A DNA stretch of 42,116 nucleotides, taken from a virus. Positions within the stretch are counted from its first letter, which is position 1, and each line of letters starts with the position of its first letter. A model generated the notes under the pieces. The model did not search any database. It saw nothing but the letters and a program-made list of their open reading frames with translations, and was not told where the DNA came from. Below are positions 24,568-32,607 of the stretch, piece after piece. Location: positions 1 through 42,116 of the IMG/VR virus record IMGVR_UViG_3300032173_000014; one strand, given 5' to 3'. The translations under genes were made by a program, and so were the position numbers.

Positions 24568-24863
24568 CAGGCACCTTCTTTTTCTTGGCCGGCAACTTTG
24601 GCGGCGGGGGGTTCCAAGGCGGCGTTAGTGTCGGCGGAATCATGGCGGGGATCGGGTGTATCCAGGGCGATATCAGCGGAAGATTCCGCCTCCTGGTTGA
24701 TTATTTTTACGGATTCCGCCCAAACTTCGCGTAAATAGGGATCGGCAATATCGTCCCCGCCGGGCACGGGGTAGTGCTCCACATCAATATTTCCCTCATC
24801 ATCAAGGTCCGGGGCGTTCAATTCCGCTTCGCTCATATGTCGGCTTGTAGTTTGCGTTGCCAT
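24567..24863 (-). CDS. Small acidic hypothetical protein in head operon
   Basis: 98 residues, strongly acidic and Pro/Ala-rich, probably largely disordered (DLDDEGNIDVEHYPVPGGDD). GGAG lies about 10 nt before the ATG. The start overlaps the portal/topoisomerase gene end by 31 nt and the stop overlaps the next start. An acidic disordered protein here could be an assembly or DNA-mimic factor, but nothing proves that. Confidence 0.65.
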   Translation of the reverse strand: MATQTTSRHMSEAELNAPDLDDEGNIDVEHYPVPGGDDIADPYLREVWAESVKIINQEAESSADIALDTPDPRHDSADTNAALEPPAAKVAGQEKEGA

Positions 24864-27439
24864 GATTTAAATATCTCCGGGTGAATGTAATTATCGCGCG
24901 CCTGGGTGGGCGTGTTGTTCAACACGGCGGCGACTTCGCCGCTCATTTTTAGAATCGCCGCCGCGATGGATTTGGCATCCTTGACTTTGTTTCCCGCCAG
25001 GGGCGGCGGCGGGCCGACAAATGATTTTACCACCTCGCGGGCGGTTTCGAAGGCCTTTAACGTGCGTAAATCCTTAATTTTCAGGTTGGCCGGGCCACCG
25101 ACTTTTTGGCTCACTTCCTGCAACATTTTGCCCGCGGTATGGCTGTCGGCCTGGGGGAAAATAAAGTCTTCCGCGCCGCCGCGCATGGCGTTGCGCAAGA
25201 AGGCCACGTTTTCCTTGTCCCGGATGATGGTTTGGTTGCGCACGCCCGCTTTGCCGATGAAGTCCAAATGTACCGTGTCTCCCACCATTTTGAGGTGGCG
25301 GTTCTGCAACGAGGCAATGCCAAAATGTCCATACTTCACTGAATCGCGGCCATCGGTGGGACGCAAGCCGGTTTCGCGTATAAGCGACGCGATGGCCGCG
25401 CTTTCACGTGCAACTTGGGGCGTTTTAGCGTCGGTCATCCTGTCCCGCAGGGCGGCGGATATTTTCGCGATGTGCGGTTCGATGGTTAGCACGCGGGCCA
25501 ACTTCACCGCGGCGTTGCGCTCGTGAAACGCCCGCGTGTAGCGATATTGCCGGGAAACGCGGCCTTTTTTGCTGGTCTGATTCCAGACCAGCAAGGGCTG
25601 GTAGCGCAAATCTTCCGGCGCTTGGGTAAGATCGGCCATGCGCAAATCCGTCACGGCCAGACGGGTGGACGGGAAGTTGCCAAACATGCCCAGGGCGCGG
25701 AGTTTTTTCTTGCGGGATTCGTCGATGGACGTGACGGGGGTTCCGTGGGTTCCGTGGGTGCCGGGAGTTCCGGGGGTTCCGGGGGTTCCGGGGGTTCCGG
25801 GGCCTTGGCCCTTGGGCACAAACTGGCCGGGGTTTTCCGGCTGGCCCCGGGGATGCTCCGCTTCCTTGAACTCCGCCGCAAAGTCGGACGTAAACGTGCC
25901 CCCGCCATCCGCCACGGCCCCACCGCCGGAGCCCACGGGATTAACCGCCCGGCCATCCTTGCGGGCCACGCCCGGCTGCGCCAGGCCCGCGCCGGGAATG
26001 CCGCCGAACATATCCGCGGCACCGCCCAGATCGGGCTGGCCGTTGAATACCGTGGGCTCTTCAATCCGGCCATCCTCGCCCTTCTTGGGCTCGCGCACGC
26101 CACTGGCTTTGTACACCTCATCCTCCGGCACGGGCACCAGCTGGGCCGCCTTGAGCATGACATCCATCCGCTGCGTTTGGTCTTTTTCTTCGGTGTGCTC
26201 GGTCAGGTGGCGCGGGAAGGCATAGATCGGCAAATCCCGCCACCGCGCGTTCCCACGCACAATCGCGGGAATAAGCTGTTTGTTGAGCGGCTCGTCAATC
26301 AACACCTGGGCGTCATACCGAAACGCAATCGCCGGGCCGGTGTCTTTCTGGCTGGCAATGGCTGAGTATGAGCCGTTGGCACCGACTTCCATGATATTCG
26401 CCCCGCACAGAATGATCTTTTCAATCGCCGGCTTCACAAAAGTTTGCCGCAACTCGCTGAAAGCGTCATACCCCATCTTGGGCGGGTCGGCAAAGTCCAC
26501 GTCCCAGAAGTAATCCTTGCTCTTGCCCGCCGGCTTGGGGATGCGAATCACCGATTCATTGCGGATAGACCTGGCGACCGACATTACGCTGCCGGGGTCT
26601 TGATTATCGGGATGATACAACTTGGTCATGGGCATACCGTGCTTTTCCAGCCACTTCATACGCCACCTGGTGGCGAAGGCATCCATCGTCACCGGCAACC
26701 ACAGCGCCACATCCTCGCCGATGCCGTAAAACTGATACCCCGTATCGCTGGGCCGCGTCCACGTCGGCTGCCCGCGTTTGTACACGGCATAAACGAATCG
26801 TCCCTGCGGCAACGGTGACCAAGCTTTGATACTTTTATCCTGGAACGCGCCGTTGGGTGTCGCCCCCACGTAAGAACCCCACACCGGAGTTTCCCGCGTG
26901 AGTAGCGCTATGCGATTCAGGCGGTCAAACACAAACCGCGTCTTATGCACCGGTTGCCAGTCGACAGGTTTAGTGTCGTCGCCATCCTGTACCCACAAGA
27001 ACTCCAGCCCCTGCCCGCCCATCAGGACGCCGTAATAGACCAACATGAAGAACATCTGCCGACGGTTGGGCAGAGCGGTCAGCACGTCGTTAACGTAGTC
27101 CGCCACCTCTTGCGCCAACGCCTCGTCCACCCGCTTATCCGTCGCTTTTTCTACGCGGGTGGGCAGGCTGGATACCGTCATGGCCCGCAGGTTCATGCAC
27201 GCCGCCACATCCGGATGCATCAGCAACTTCTTGTCAAAGTTGCCGTCCGCGCGCAACGCATCATCAGGATCGGTAATGGCATCCAGCCAGTTGTCGTAAA
27301 GCGTCTCCGGCGTGGCGGCAAACCCGCCCGCTTGCGCCCCGAGCTCCGGTCGCCAAACGGAACCCAGCGTGCTGTTGGCCGGGGATATGTACTGCCCCTG
27401 GGGATGGAAGTTGGCCGGAGTATTTAAGAACGCGGGCAT
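24833..27439 (-). CDS. Portal protein (Mu gp29/DUF935-like) fused to a type IB topoisomerase domain
   Basis: 868 residues, far longer than a usual DUF935 portal. Residues 1 to about 460 are portal-like: DKKLLMHPDVAACMNLR, LVYYGVLMGGQGLEFLWV, LPLPQGRF-like blocks, and KPAIEKIILCGANI with a following QKDTG. A linker follows (about 470-575) with HPRGQPENPGQFVPKG and a GTPGTPGT collagen-like run. Residues 576-868 form a complete TopIB domain with LIRETG (Arg688), NRHLKMVGDTVHLDFIGKAG (Lys730), KDLRTLKAFE (Arg792), LNNTP (Asn842, His position) and QARDNYIHPE (Tyr851). TopIB relaxes supercoils through a 3'-phosphotyrosine. AAGGA precedes the ATG. Confidence 0.88.
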   Translation of the reverse strand: MPAFLNTPANFHPQGQYISPANSTLGSVWRPELGAQAGGFAATPETLYDNWLDAITDPDDALRADGNFDKKLLMHPDVAACMNLRAMTVSSLPTRVEKATDKRVDEALAQEVADYVNDVLTALPNRRQMFFMLVYYGVLMGGQGLEFLWVQDGDDTKPVDWQPVHKTRFVFDRLNRIALLTRETPVWGSYVGATPNGAFQDKSIKAWSPLPQGRFVYAVYKRGQPTWTRPSDTGYQFYGIGEDVALWLPVTMDAFATRWRMKWLEKHGMPMTKLYHPDNQDPGSVMSVARSIRNESVIRIPKPAGKSKDYFWDVDFADPPKMGYDAFSELRQTFVKPAIEKIILCGANIMEVGANGSYSAIASQKDTGPAIAFRYDAQVLIDEPLNKQLIPAIVRGNARWRDLPIYAFPRHLTEHTEEKDQTQRMDVMLKAAQLVPVPEDEVYKASGVREPKKGEDGRIEEPTVFNGQPDLGGAADMFGGIPGAGLAQPGVARKDGRAVNPVGSGGGAVADGGGTFTSDFAAEFKEAEHPRGQPENPGQFVPKGQGPGTPGTPGTPGTPGTHGTHGTPVTSIDESRKKKLRALGMFGNFPSTRLAVTDLRMADLTQAPEDLRYQPLLVWNQTSKKGRVSRQYRYTRAFHERNAAVKLARVLTIEPHIAKISAALRDRMTDAKTPQVARESAAIASLIRETGLRPTDGRDSVKYGHFGIASLQNRHLKMVGDTVHLDFIGKAGVRNQTIIRDKENVAFLRNAMRGGAEDFIFPQADSHTAGKMLQEVSQKVGGPANLKIKDLRTLKAFETAREVVKSFVGPPPPLAGNKVKDAKSIAAAILKMSGEVAAVLNNTPTQARDNYIHPEIFKSWQRKLQADI
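25740..25802 (-). repeat. 9-bp minisatellite encoding the Gly-Thr-Pro linker
   Basis: Seven tandem 9-bp units on the + strand (three variants, then four identical copies of GTTCCGGGG). On the coding strand they give the (GTP)n and GTH linker between portal and topoisomerase domains. Copy number is likely to vary between isolates without breaking the frame. Confidence 0.85.
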
Positions 27440-27449
27440 ATGGTTATCC

Positions 27450-28727
27450 TTAAATCGTCATCGTGACGGTTTCGTATTCCAGGCCGCTGGAGGCACCGGG
27501 CGACGCTTTCCCCGCGCTCTCATAATACACCGGGGGCAACTCGCGATACAACGGACGATGTTGAACCGCTAACGCCAGAGCCATGACGCCATCATCGGTC
27601 ATGCCCGCCACGGTAGCGTACCGCACGCCGGTTTTCGTATATTCGTACCCGAAAGATTCCAGTTCCGTCGTCAGTAAACCTGCGGGAATACGCAACTCCC
27701 GCCGCTGTAGCGCCGCGGCCAAGCCTTCCATCAACCGCTGTTTGGATGGGCCGGAGAAAATATAGCCTTCAATCAACGGCGCGGCGGTTTGCAAACGTGC
27801 CACGACCGGATCACCCAGGCCGGTGGCGTCAATCAAGGCCGGGGTGTCCCTGACCGCATCCAGGATGCGCCGGTGGGACTGCTCCCAGTCCGCCTGCCAA
27901 CGGTCGGAATAGCACACGCCGCCGGACTTGTTCAGGCCGATCACCCACAGCCAATCTTGCTTGCGGGCCAAGTCGATGCCGAACACCTCAGGTGGGCCGC
28001 TGTCCAAGGCGTCGATGGTGCAAGCGCGGATGGCGTCCATACCGAACGGATTACTTCCATCATCGGACGCTTCCGCCATAAACAGCTCCTGGAAAACCGC
28101 AGGAGGCAGTTGACGTTTGGCGTCGTCAATTTCCGTGGTTTTTAGAACTCCCCCCGCGATGGCGTCCAGCGCGGTCAAGCGAAAGTACGCCATATGGGGC
28201 GCGCCGGACTCGGCTAGGCGGGCCAATTGATAGGCCCAGTTCTTGCGCCCGCGCACGTTGCCGATCACGCGTACCGAACCTTCCGTGGCGGTCAGGGTGG
28301 AGCGTACCGCATACCACGCCTCGGCTTTGGCGCGACTCGCCTCGTCGATGACCGCGGCGAACACATCCTCGCCATAAAGCAGGTCGGGACGATCCGCGCC
28401 CTTAAACCAGAGGCATGCCCGGTTTTTCAACGTGATTGTGCAATCGCTTAAATTAGCTGTCCAGAACTCTTGCCGCAAATCCGTGCGGAGCAGCATATTT
28501 TTCATGCGGCGAAAGGCGATCTTGGCCACGGGCAGCGTTGGGGCAATCCACCAGTAGTTGCGGTTGGGCTTGGGGGCCGTCCACGCCTGCGCCAGGAGCC
28601 AGCAGATACAGGAGATGGTTTTCCCGGATTTGGTGGAAGCCTCGATGATCGAGAACCGTTCCGGCGTGAACACCGCAGCTTTTTGTTTCGGATAGAGCCG
28701 CGGAAACCTGAGGGTCACCGCGGTCAT
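27450..28727 (-). CDS. Terminase large subunit
   Basis: 425 residues from ATG 28727, preceded by GGAGG; the frame is open 11 codons further up. Walker A is EASTKSGKT (29-37) and Walker B DVFAAVIDEAS (121-131), followed by the coupling region. The C-terminal nuclease domain begins near FGIDLARKQDW, whose Asp would be the first metal ligand, with ALIDATGLGDPV as the next acidic strand. It packages DNA by ATP hydrolysis and cuts concatemers. It lies just upstream of the portal gene; a degenerate IS remnant separates it from the small-subunit candidate. Confidence 0.9.
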   Translation of the reverse strand: MTAVTLRFPRLYPKQKAAVFTPERFSIIEASTKSGKTISCICWLLAQAWTAPKPNRNYWWIAPTLPVAKIAFRRMKNMLLRTDLRQEFWTANLSDCTITLKNRACLWFKGADRPDLLYGEDVFAAVIDEASRAKAEAWYAVRSTLTATEGSVRVIGNVRGRKNWAYQLARLAESGAPHMAYFRLTALDAIAGGVLKTTEIDDAKRQLPPAVFQELFMAEASDDGSNPFGMDAIRACTIDALDSGPPEVFGIDLARKQDWLWVIGLNKSGGVCYSDRWQADWEQSHRRILDAVRDTPALIDATGLGDPVVARLQTAAPLIEGYIFSGPSKQRLMEGLAAALQRRELRIPAGLLTTELESFGYEYTKTGVRYATVAGMTDDGVMALALAVQHRPLYRELPPVYYESAGKASPGASSGLEYETVTMTI

Positions 28728-28743
28728 AAAGACCTCCGGGATA

Positions 28744-28958
28744 CCCCTGCCTTTAGGCATGGGGAGGGATAAGAGTTGGCGGTATTCCGCCCAAGTATCA
28801 GCACACCGGCGTTCCCGTCGTGGCGGTTGACCCGCGCCATACGAGTCGCCTTTGTCCTGCTTGTGGGGGTATCAACAAAGCCAAGCGAAAGAGTCAAGCT
28901 AACCTCCTTTATGTGTCGTGCGGAGCCGGGGGGTTGTTTACTGGTCGAACTCGATCTT
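28744..28958 (+). pseudogene. IS200/IS605-type remnant: end hairpin plus TnpB C-terminal zinc-ribbon fragment
   Basis: CCCCTGCC-TTTA-GGCATGGGG (28744-28764) looks like an IS200/IS605 terminal hairpin. A second stem, TTGGCGG/CCGCCCAA, follows. The + strand frame from 28757 to 28958 has no start and reads YQHTGVPVVAVDPRHTSRLC, then PACGGINKAKRKSQ and a later VSCG, which is the C-terminal zinc-ribbon block of TnpB/OrfB. It then runs out of homology. The rest of tnpB and any tnpA are absent. The fragment fills the gap between the terminase genes and overlaps 21 nt of the upstream gene. Confidence 0.75.
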
Positions 28959-29333
28959 AAAAACACGCGTTTCCACTACTTCGGTTGGCCGCCCCGCGTC
29001 CATGCGCTGAAACTTGCCCAGATACATGGATACATCCACGCCCTGCTTGAGCAGGGTCGCCAGCAATTCACAGGCGCGGATTTTATCCCTGGCCGGGGTG
29101 TCGGCGTCATCCCGTACAGCGGCGGCAAAAGCAACCATTTTCGCCAATTCGTTGTCGGCGATGTCCACCCCGGCGTTCACCACGGATTGCATGAGCTTCA
29201 TGGTGGAGCGGGCCAGCTTGGGATTTACGTCCGCCAGGATGCCGACTTCTTCCAGGAGCAAAGGCCGCCGGGTAGTTTGCGTTGCCGGCGGCATATCCGC
29301 GGCGGCTTCGGGTTGGGGGGTGGAATTTTCCAT
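28938..29333 (-). CDS. Terminase small subunit candidate
   Basis: 131 residues from ATG 29333 (TAGGA upstream), starting 4 nt after the preceding stop. The N-terminus is disordered. The body is helical (NPKLARSTMKLMQSVVNAGV, then DKIRACELLATLLKQGVDV), suitable for an oligomeric DNA-binding protein. The only evidence for function is position directly upstream of the large subunit and plausible size. An HTH is not evident, so other packaging or head roles are possible. Confidence 0.6.
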   Translation of the reverse strand: MENSTPQPEAAADMPPATQTTRRPLLLEEVGILADVNPKLARSTMKLMQSVVNAGVDIADNELAKMVAFAAAVRDDADTPARDKIRACELLATLLKQGVDVSMYLGKFQRMDAGRPTEVVETRVFKIEFDQ

Positions 29334-29337
29334 GATC

Positions 29338-29429
29338 CTACCAACGTTTGGGGTCTTTGAGATTCGCCACCGGGCCGAACGCGCGAAACTCCTGGGCGCG
29401 ATTGGGTGATTCGGGATCGGCTGTTGAGG
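29338..29429. repeat. 92-bp direct repeat, copy 1 (fibre C-terminal tag)
   Basis: Matches 30679-30770 with only two visible differences. It encodes the shared C-terminal tag of the two fibre-like proteins. Same orientation, 1.34 kb apart, so recombination between copies would delete or amplify the small-gene/fibre cassette. Confidence 0.9.
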
Positions 29430-30327
29430 CCCCCACCACACCGCCGATGGTGTTTGATGTCAGCAACATCTGTGGAGTTAGGCCGATAATTGTTCCGAGG
29501 GTAAAGTAGTCCGAGCGGTACATGTCGAAGGTGCCGCTGCCGCTGTAGCATCTGGCATAAGACTGTGTTCCGGGTTGGAGTTTGAATCGCCCCGACAGCG
29601 GTAGATATCCTGCTGCACTGGCGATCAACTTATAGTTGCCCACCAGCGTACAGGTTCCATCTGTAGATGAGATGGCCATACCCCCGCCGGTGCCGCTTGA
29701 ATCATTGGCGGTAATTAACCCATCGGTAGTTAATGTACTAGTAGAGCCAGTTAGGTTCAACGCAAGGCCACCCGTGCCGGTGCCGGCGGTAGCCGATGTG
29801 AGCGTGATAGTATTAGTACCATATCCCAAGGAAATCGCTATCGCCCAAGTTGCAGACCCGCCCGTGACCGACCCTATGGTACCAGTGACAATGTTGTAAT
29901 TTCCAGTTATGCCGGAGGCGTTCAACACGCTACCACCCGCCCAGTTCCCGCCCAGTAGTAGAGATTGTGATGAGCTACTGACCGCGGAGGGGTTAGTCCC
30001 GGAGATTCCGCCGATGCCCCCGCCAAGGATGGAACACACTCGCCCCACTGCCGTACCTGTCACCGTGGCAAGCACACCACCAGTGGCGCGCAAAAAACTG
30101 TTGCACGTTATAGCCGCTGACGTATTGTTGAGTGCCAGCGTACCAGTACTGGCTGCGCCGCTACTGTTGAAGTTATTTATCTCCGCATAATTAAGTGTGG
30201 TCAATGCTCCCAAAGTACATGCGTAGCTTCCCAGCCGCAGCGTGGCGGTGTTGTCGTTGGGCGGTGCGGACGGTGACCAGTTAGCATCGTCCAAGGCACC
30301 AGACGCAGTGCGGTCGTAGTTGGACAT
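29338..30327 (-). CDS. Repeat-rich adhesin / tail-fibre-like protein B
   Basis: 329 residues, dominated by Ser, Thr, Gly and Asn with short alternating strands (TSAAITCNSFLRATGG, GTGGLALNLTGSTSTL), typical of parallel beta-helix fibres. The N-terminal NYDRTASGALDDANWSP recalls sequences preceding beta-solenoids in surface proteins. The last 30 residues, TADPESPNRAQEFRAFGPVA and the rest to KDPKRW, are nearly identical to the end of the protein encoded at 30679-32586. The start is 1 nt after the preceding small gene. Probably a virion or secreted surface protein. Confidence 0.7.
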   Translation of the reverse strand: MSNYDRTASGALDDANWSPSAPPNDNTATLRLGSYACTLGALTTLNYAEINNFNSSGAASTGTLALNNTSAAITCNSFLRATGGVLATVTGTAVGRVCSILGGGIGGISGTNPSAVSSSSQSLLLGGNWAGGSVLNASGITGNYNIVTGTIGSVTGGSATWAIAISLGYGTNTITLTSATAGTGTGGLALNLTGSTSTLTTDGLITANDSSGTGGGMAISSTDGTCTLVGNYKLIASAAGYLPLSGRFKLQPGTQSYARCYSGSGTFDMYRSDYFTLGTIIGLTPQMLLTSNTIGGVVGASTADPESPNRAQEFRAFGPVANLKDPKRW

Positions 30328-30328
30328 C

Positions 30329-30643
30329 TCACACCACCTTTAGTATTTTGTTGATTTCGTCCGTCAAATAGACAATCCCACCGCACATGTTCAGCAGGGC
30401 CGGGGCCAGCCCCACCAGCGTGGCGTCAAGATGCTCCACGTCAGGGATAGAGATAATTTTCCCATCGTCGTCGATAGTAAGCCATCTGGTTGACCCATCC
30501 CCATTGATGGTATATGTACCCAAGTGGACATAGATATTGACCGACATAATCAGTCGGCCCGTAGCCGGGTCGATATTAGACGCGGCGTTTAGCTGTTTGA
30601 CTATAACGCCCTTATCGGGCTGAAGTTGGGAGGAAATTGGCAT
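30329..30643 (-). CDS. Small cassette protein B (paralogue of 32608-32916)
   Basis: 104 residues with AAGGAA before the ATG. It starts MPIS and ends KVV like its paralogue and shares the upstream sequence AACCCTAAGGAACAAACC almost exactly. The middle is beta-rich (IYVHLGTYTINGDGSTRWLT) and the end helical. Each copy directly precedes a fibre-like gene, so it may be a fibre chaperone or a fibre subunit; inferred from pairing only. Confidence 0.65.
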   Translation of the reverse strand: MPISSQLQPDKGVIVKQLNAASNIDPATGRLIMSVNIYVHLGTYTINGDGSTRWLTIDDDGKIISIPDVEHLDATLVGLAPALLNMCGGIVYLTDEINKILKVV

Positions 30644-30678
30644 GGTTTGTTCCTTAGGGTTTGTCGTTGCTCATGACC

Positions 30679-30770
30679 CTACCAGCGTTTGGGGTCTTTG
30701 AGATTCGCCACCGGGCCGAACGCGCGCAACTCCTGGGCGCGATTGGGTGATTCGGGATCGGCTGTTGAGG
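30679..30770. repeat. 92-bp direct repeat, copy 2 (fibre C-terminal tag)
   Basis: Second copy of the element at 29338-29429, encoding the C-terminal tag of the protease-fibre protein. The two copies end both fibre genes at the same codon. Confidence 0.9.
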
Positions 30771-32586
30771 TTCCCGCCACGCCCAGATTTGAGGTTCCGG
30801 CTAGAACCTTGTTCGCCGGAGCCACATACGGCGAGTTGGGCGAATATAGCCAGGTTGTTCCGTTGTCGATGGACAACCTGTCGTTAAAAGTGCCGCCTTG
30901 GACGATATAGTTGTTCGTTACCGAGCCGTTAAAAGTGCCGCCGTAGATGTAACTGTAGTTCGTTACCGCACCGTTAAAAGTGCCGTAGTCGATGCTGCCG
31001 TTGTTCGTCACCGCGGCATTAAAAGTGCCGCCGTTTATGTCTCTGTAGTTGCTCGTCACCGCCCCGTTAAAAGTGCCGCCGTTGATGAAACCGTCGGTCG
31101 TCACCGCCCCATTAAAAGTGCCGCCGATGATGGTGCTGTTGTAGCTCCATATCGCGTCGCCGATAGCGATTCCCGACGCCGGAGCATAGCCCAATGTGGT
31201 GGCGGTGTTGATCGTATCCGCCGATGTAATACCCCCCGGTACCGTAGTGCCGCCAGCAGTGGTGGCATAGTTGTTGATGTCGGAAACATCGCCGCTGATA
31301 TTTCCCCGCCAGTAGTAGGTAGCCACAAAACCTCCCTGTTGGCTGGGGCCAACGGTTACGAGTATTCCTGCCGTAGTCGTGCTGTCTCCAACCGCGGTCA
31401 GGGTATATACTGTGTTTACACTGGGCGACACAACGTATGTGCCCGATAGACCAACCGCGCCAATACCCTGATTGAGGCTAACGGTTGTGGCGTTCGTAGT
31501 GCTCCACGCCAAAGTTACTGGCGTACCCGGAGCAACATTATAAGCTGTCGCGGTGAACGATACTGTGGGTGCAATCAGGGCGTGTAAAGTCACCGATGCC
31601 GTAACCGGTGTTCCCGACCAGGTAGCCGTCAAGGTATAGGTAGTGTCCGATATATTTACGGATAAGCTGCCGGTTGCCGCTACCGTGCCGATACCCTGGT
31701 CGAGGCTGACCGCCGTGGCACCGCTTACGTTCCAGGTCAACGTAACCTGTGTACCTATGACCGCCGTGGTAGTCGACGCGGTGAATTGTACGCTGGGAGC
31801 GATGTCGTTATATGTACCTAGATAGACATTGGTCACCTGAGCCTGCGACCCCAATAACTCGGTCATCTTGGCGTTTATATCCGCCTGATAGTATGCAATA
31901 GAAGGCCCACCCGACGCCGAGTACCAGCACGCCAGCAATACCGGTTCATTCGATACAACCAAAAAACACGGCGAACCGGAGGCATACAGTGAAGGCCATT
32001 CATTGAAAGGGTACCGAGGACTACTTGTCGATGAAGATGTGCACGCGGAAAAGGAATCTAAGCTGTACAATTCCCTGACCACCGCCCGCATAGTTGGATC
32101 GGACGAGGTGCTCATCTCGGTCAGCGCCGGAACGGTGGCGATAGATGTCGGGCGAAGTTTGGTGGCCCAGTTTGTCGGCAGCACCTTGGCCGGTATGACT
32201 TCGGCGGGTAGGGGCGAGTCCAACATCAAAATAGCAATATCGGTCGTGCCGATCCGGGCCTGCGCGGAAACTGTCCGGGTGTACAACACTCCATCTGTGC
32301 CGCGGAATCGCACAGTCCGGCCAACTACGCCCGGATCAGTGACCCAAAAGTGCCAAGCTGTGACCGCAAACCGGGGATGAATCAGGGTTGGCCCGCCCCA
32401 GCGTCCGCCCCAGGAATTATAAACGGCACGGCAGGTAAGGGCATTACGGATCGGGTACGCCCAAGAATTAGTATCCCACGTATAGGTGGGAGTAGTGTCA
32501 TCCTCAACCGAGAATAACCGCACCGCCCTCCCCGTGATGAGGAGGGCATCGAGTTCGGCGGCGATGGTGTCGGCGAGGTAGGGCAC
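30679..32586 (-). CDS. Trypsin-like serine protease fused to Ig-like domains and beta-solenoid repeats
   Basis: 635 residues from a GTG without a clear ribosome-binding site. Residues 45-250 resemble a chymotrypsin-fold protease: RFAVTAWHF (His79), TTDIAILMLDSPL (Asp116) and YASGSPCFLV (Ser203), i.e. the full His-Asp-Ser triad. Two Ig-like domains follow (about 264-335 and 340-412, each with VTLTWNVSGAT or VTLAWSTTNAT). Residues 486-572 are six 14-16-residue units of the type INGGTFNGAVTNN. The C-terminal 30 residues repeat those of protein B. It looks like a virion-associated or secreted protease/adhesin. Confidence 0.75.
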   Translation of the reverse strand: MPYLADTIAAELDALLITGRAVRLFSVEDDTTPTYTWDTNSWAYPIRNALTCRAVYNSWGGRWGGPTLIHPRFAVTAWHFWVTDPGVVGRTVRFRGTDGVLYTRTVSAQARIGTTDIAILMLDSPLPAEVIPAKVLPTNWATKLRPTSIATVPALTEMSTSSDPTMRAVVRELYSLDSFSACTSSSTSSPRYPFNEWPSLYASGSPCFLVVSNEPVLLACWYSASGGPSIAYYQADINAKMTELLGSQAQVTNVYLGTYNDIAPSVQFTASTTTAVIGTQVTLTWNVSGATAVSLDQGIGTVAATGSLSVNISDTTYTLTATWSGTPVTASVTLHALIAPTVSFTATAYNVAPGTPVTLAWSTTNATTVSLNQGIGAVGLSGTYVVSPSVNTVYTLTAVGDSTTTAGILVTVGPSQQGGFVATYYWRGNISGDVSDINNYATTAGGTTVPGGITSADTINTATTLGYAPASGIAIGDAIWSYNSTIIGGTFNGAVTTDGFINGGTFNGAVTSNYRDINGGTFNAAVTNNGSIDYGTFNGAVTNYSYIYGGTFNGSVTNNYIVQGGTFNDRLSIDNGTTWLYSPNSPYVAPANKVLAGTSNLGVAGTSTADPESPNRAQELRAFGPVANLKDPKRW

Positions 32587-32607
32587 GGCTGCGTTGCTTA
32601 GTGGGAA

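Noticed and set aside
24833-26000. Reading the C-terminal domain of the portal gene as a tyrosine integrase
   Set aside because: The motif order LIRETG, FIGKAG, KDLRTL, NNTP, YIHP fits type IB topoisomerase; an integrase HxxR box is not seen, and there is no attachment-site context.
25523-26365. A 280-codon + strand open frame over the portal gene
   Set aside because: Antisense shadow of the portal linker; Gly/Ser/Arg-rich with no family features.
28724-28966. A - strand small gene between the terminase genes with AAAGGAGG before a TTG
   Set aside because: Its peptide is the reverse-strand shadow of the TnpB fragment and hairpin (ending SPCLKAGVSRRSL, a common false gene from IS605 ends).
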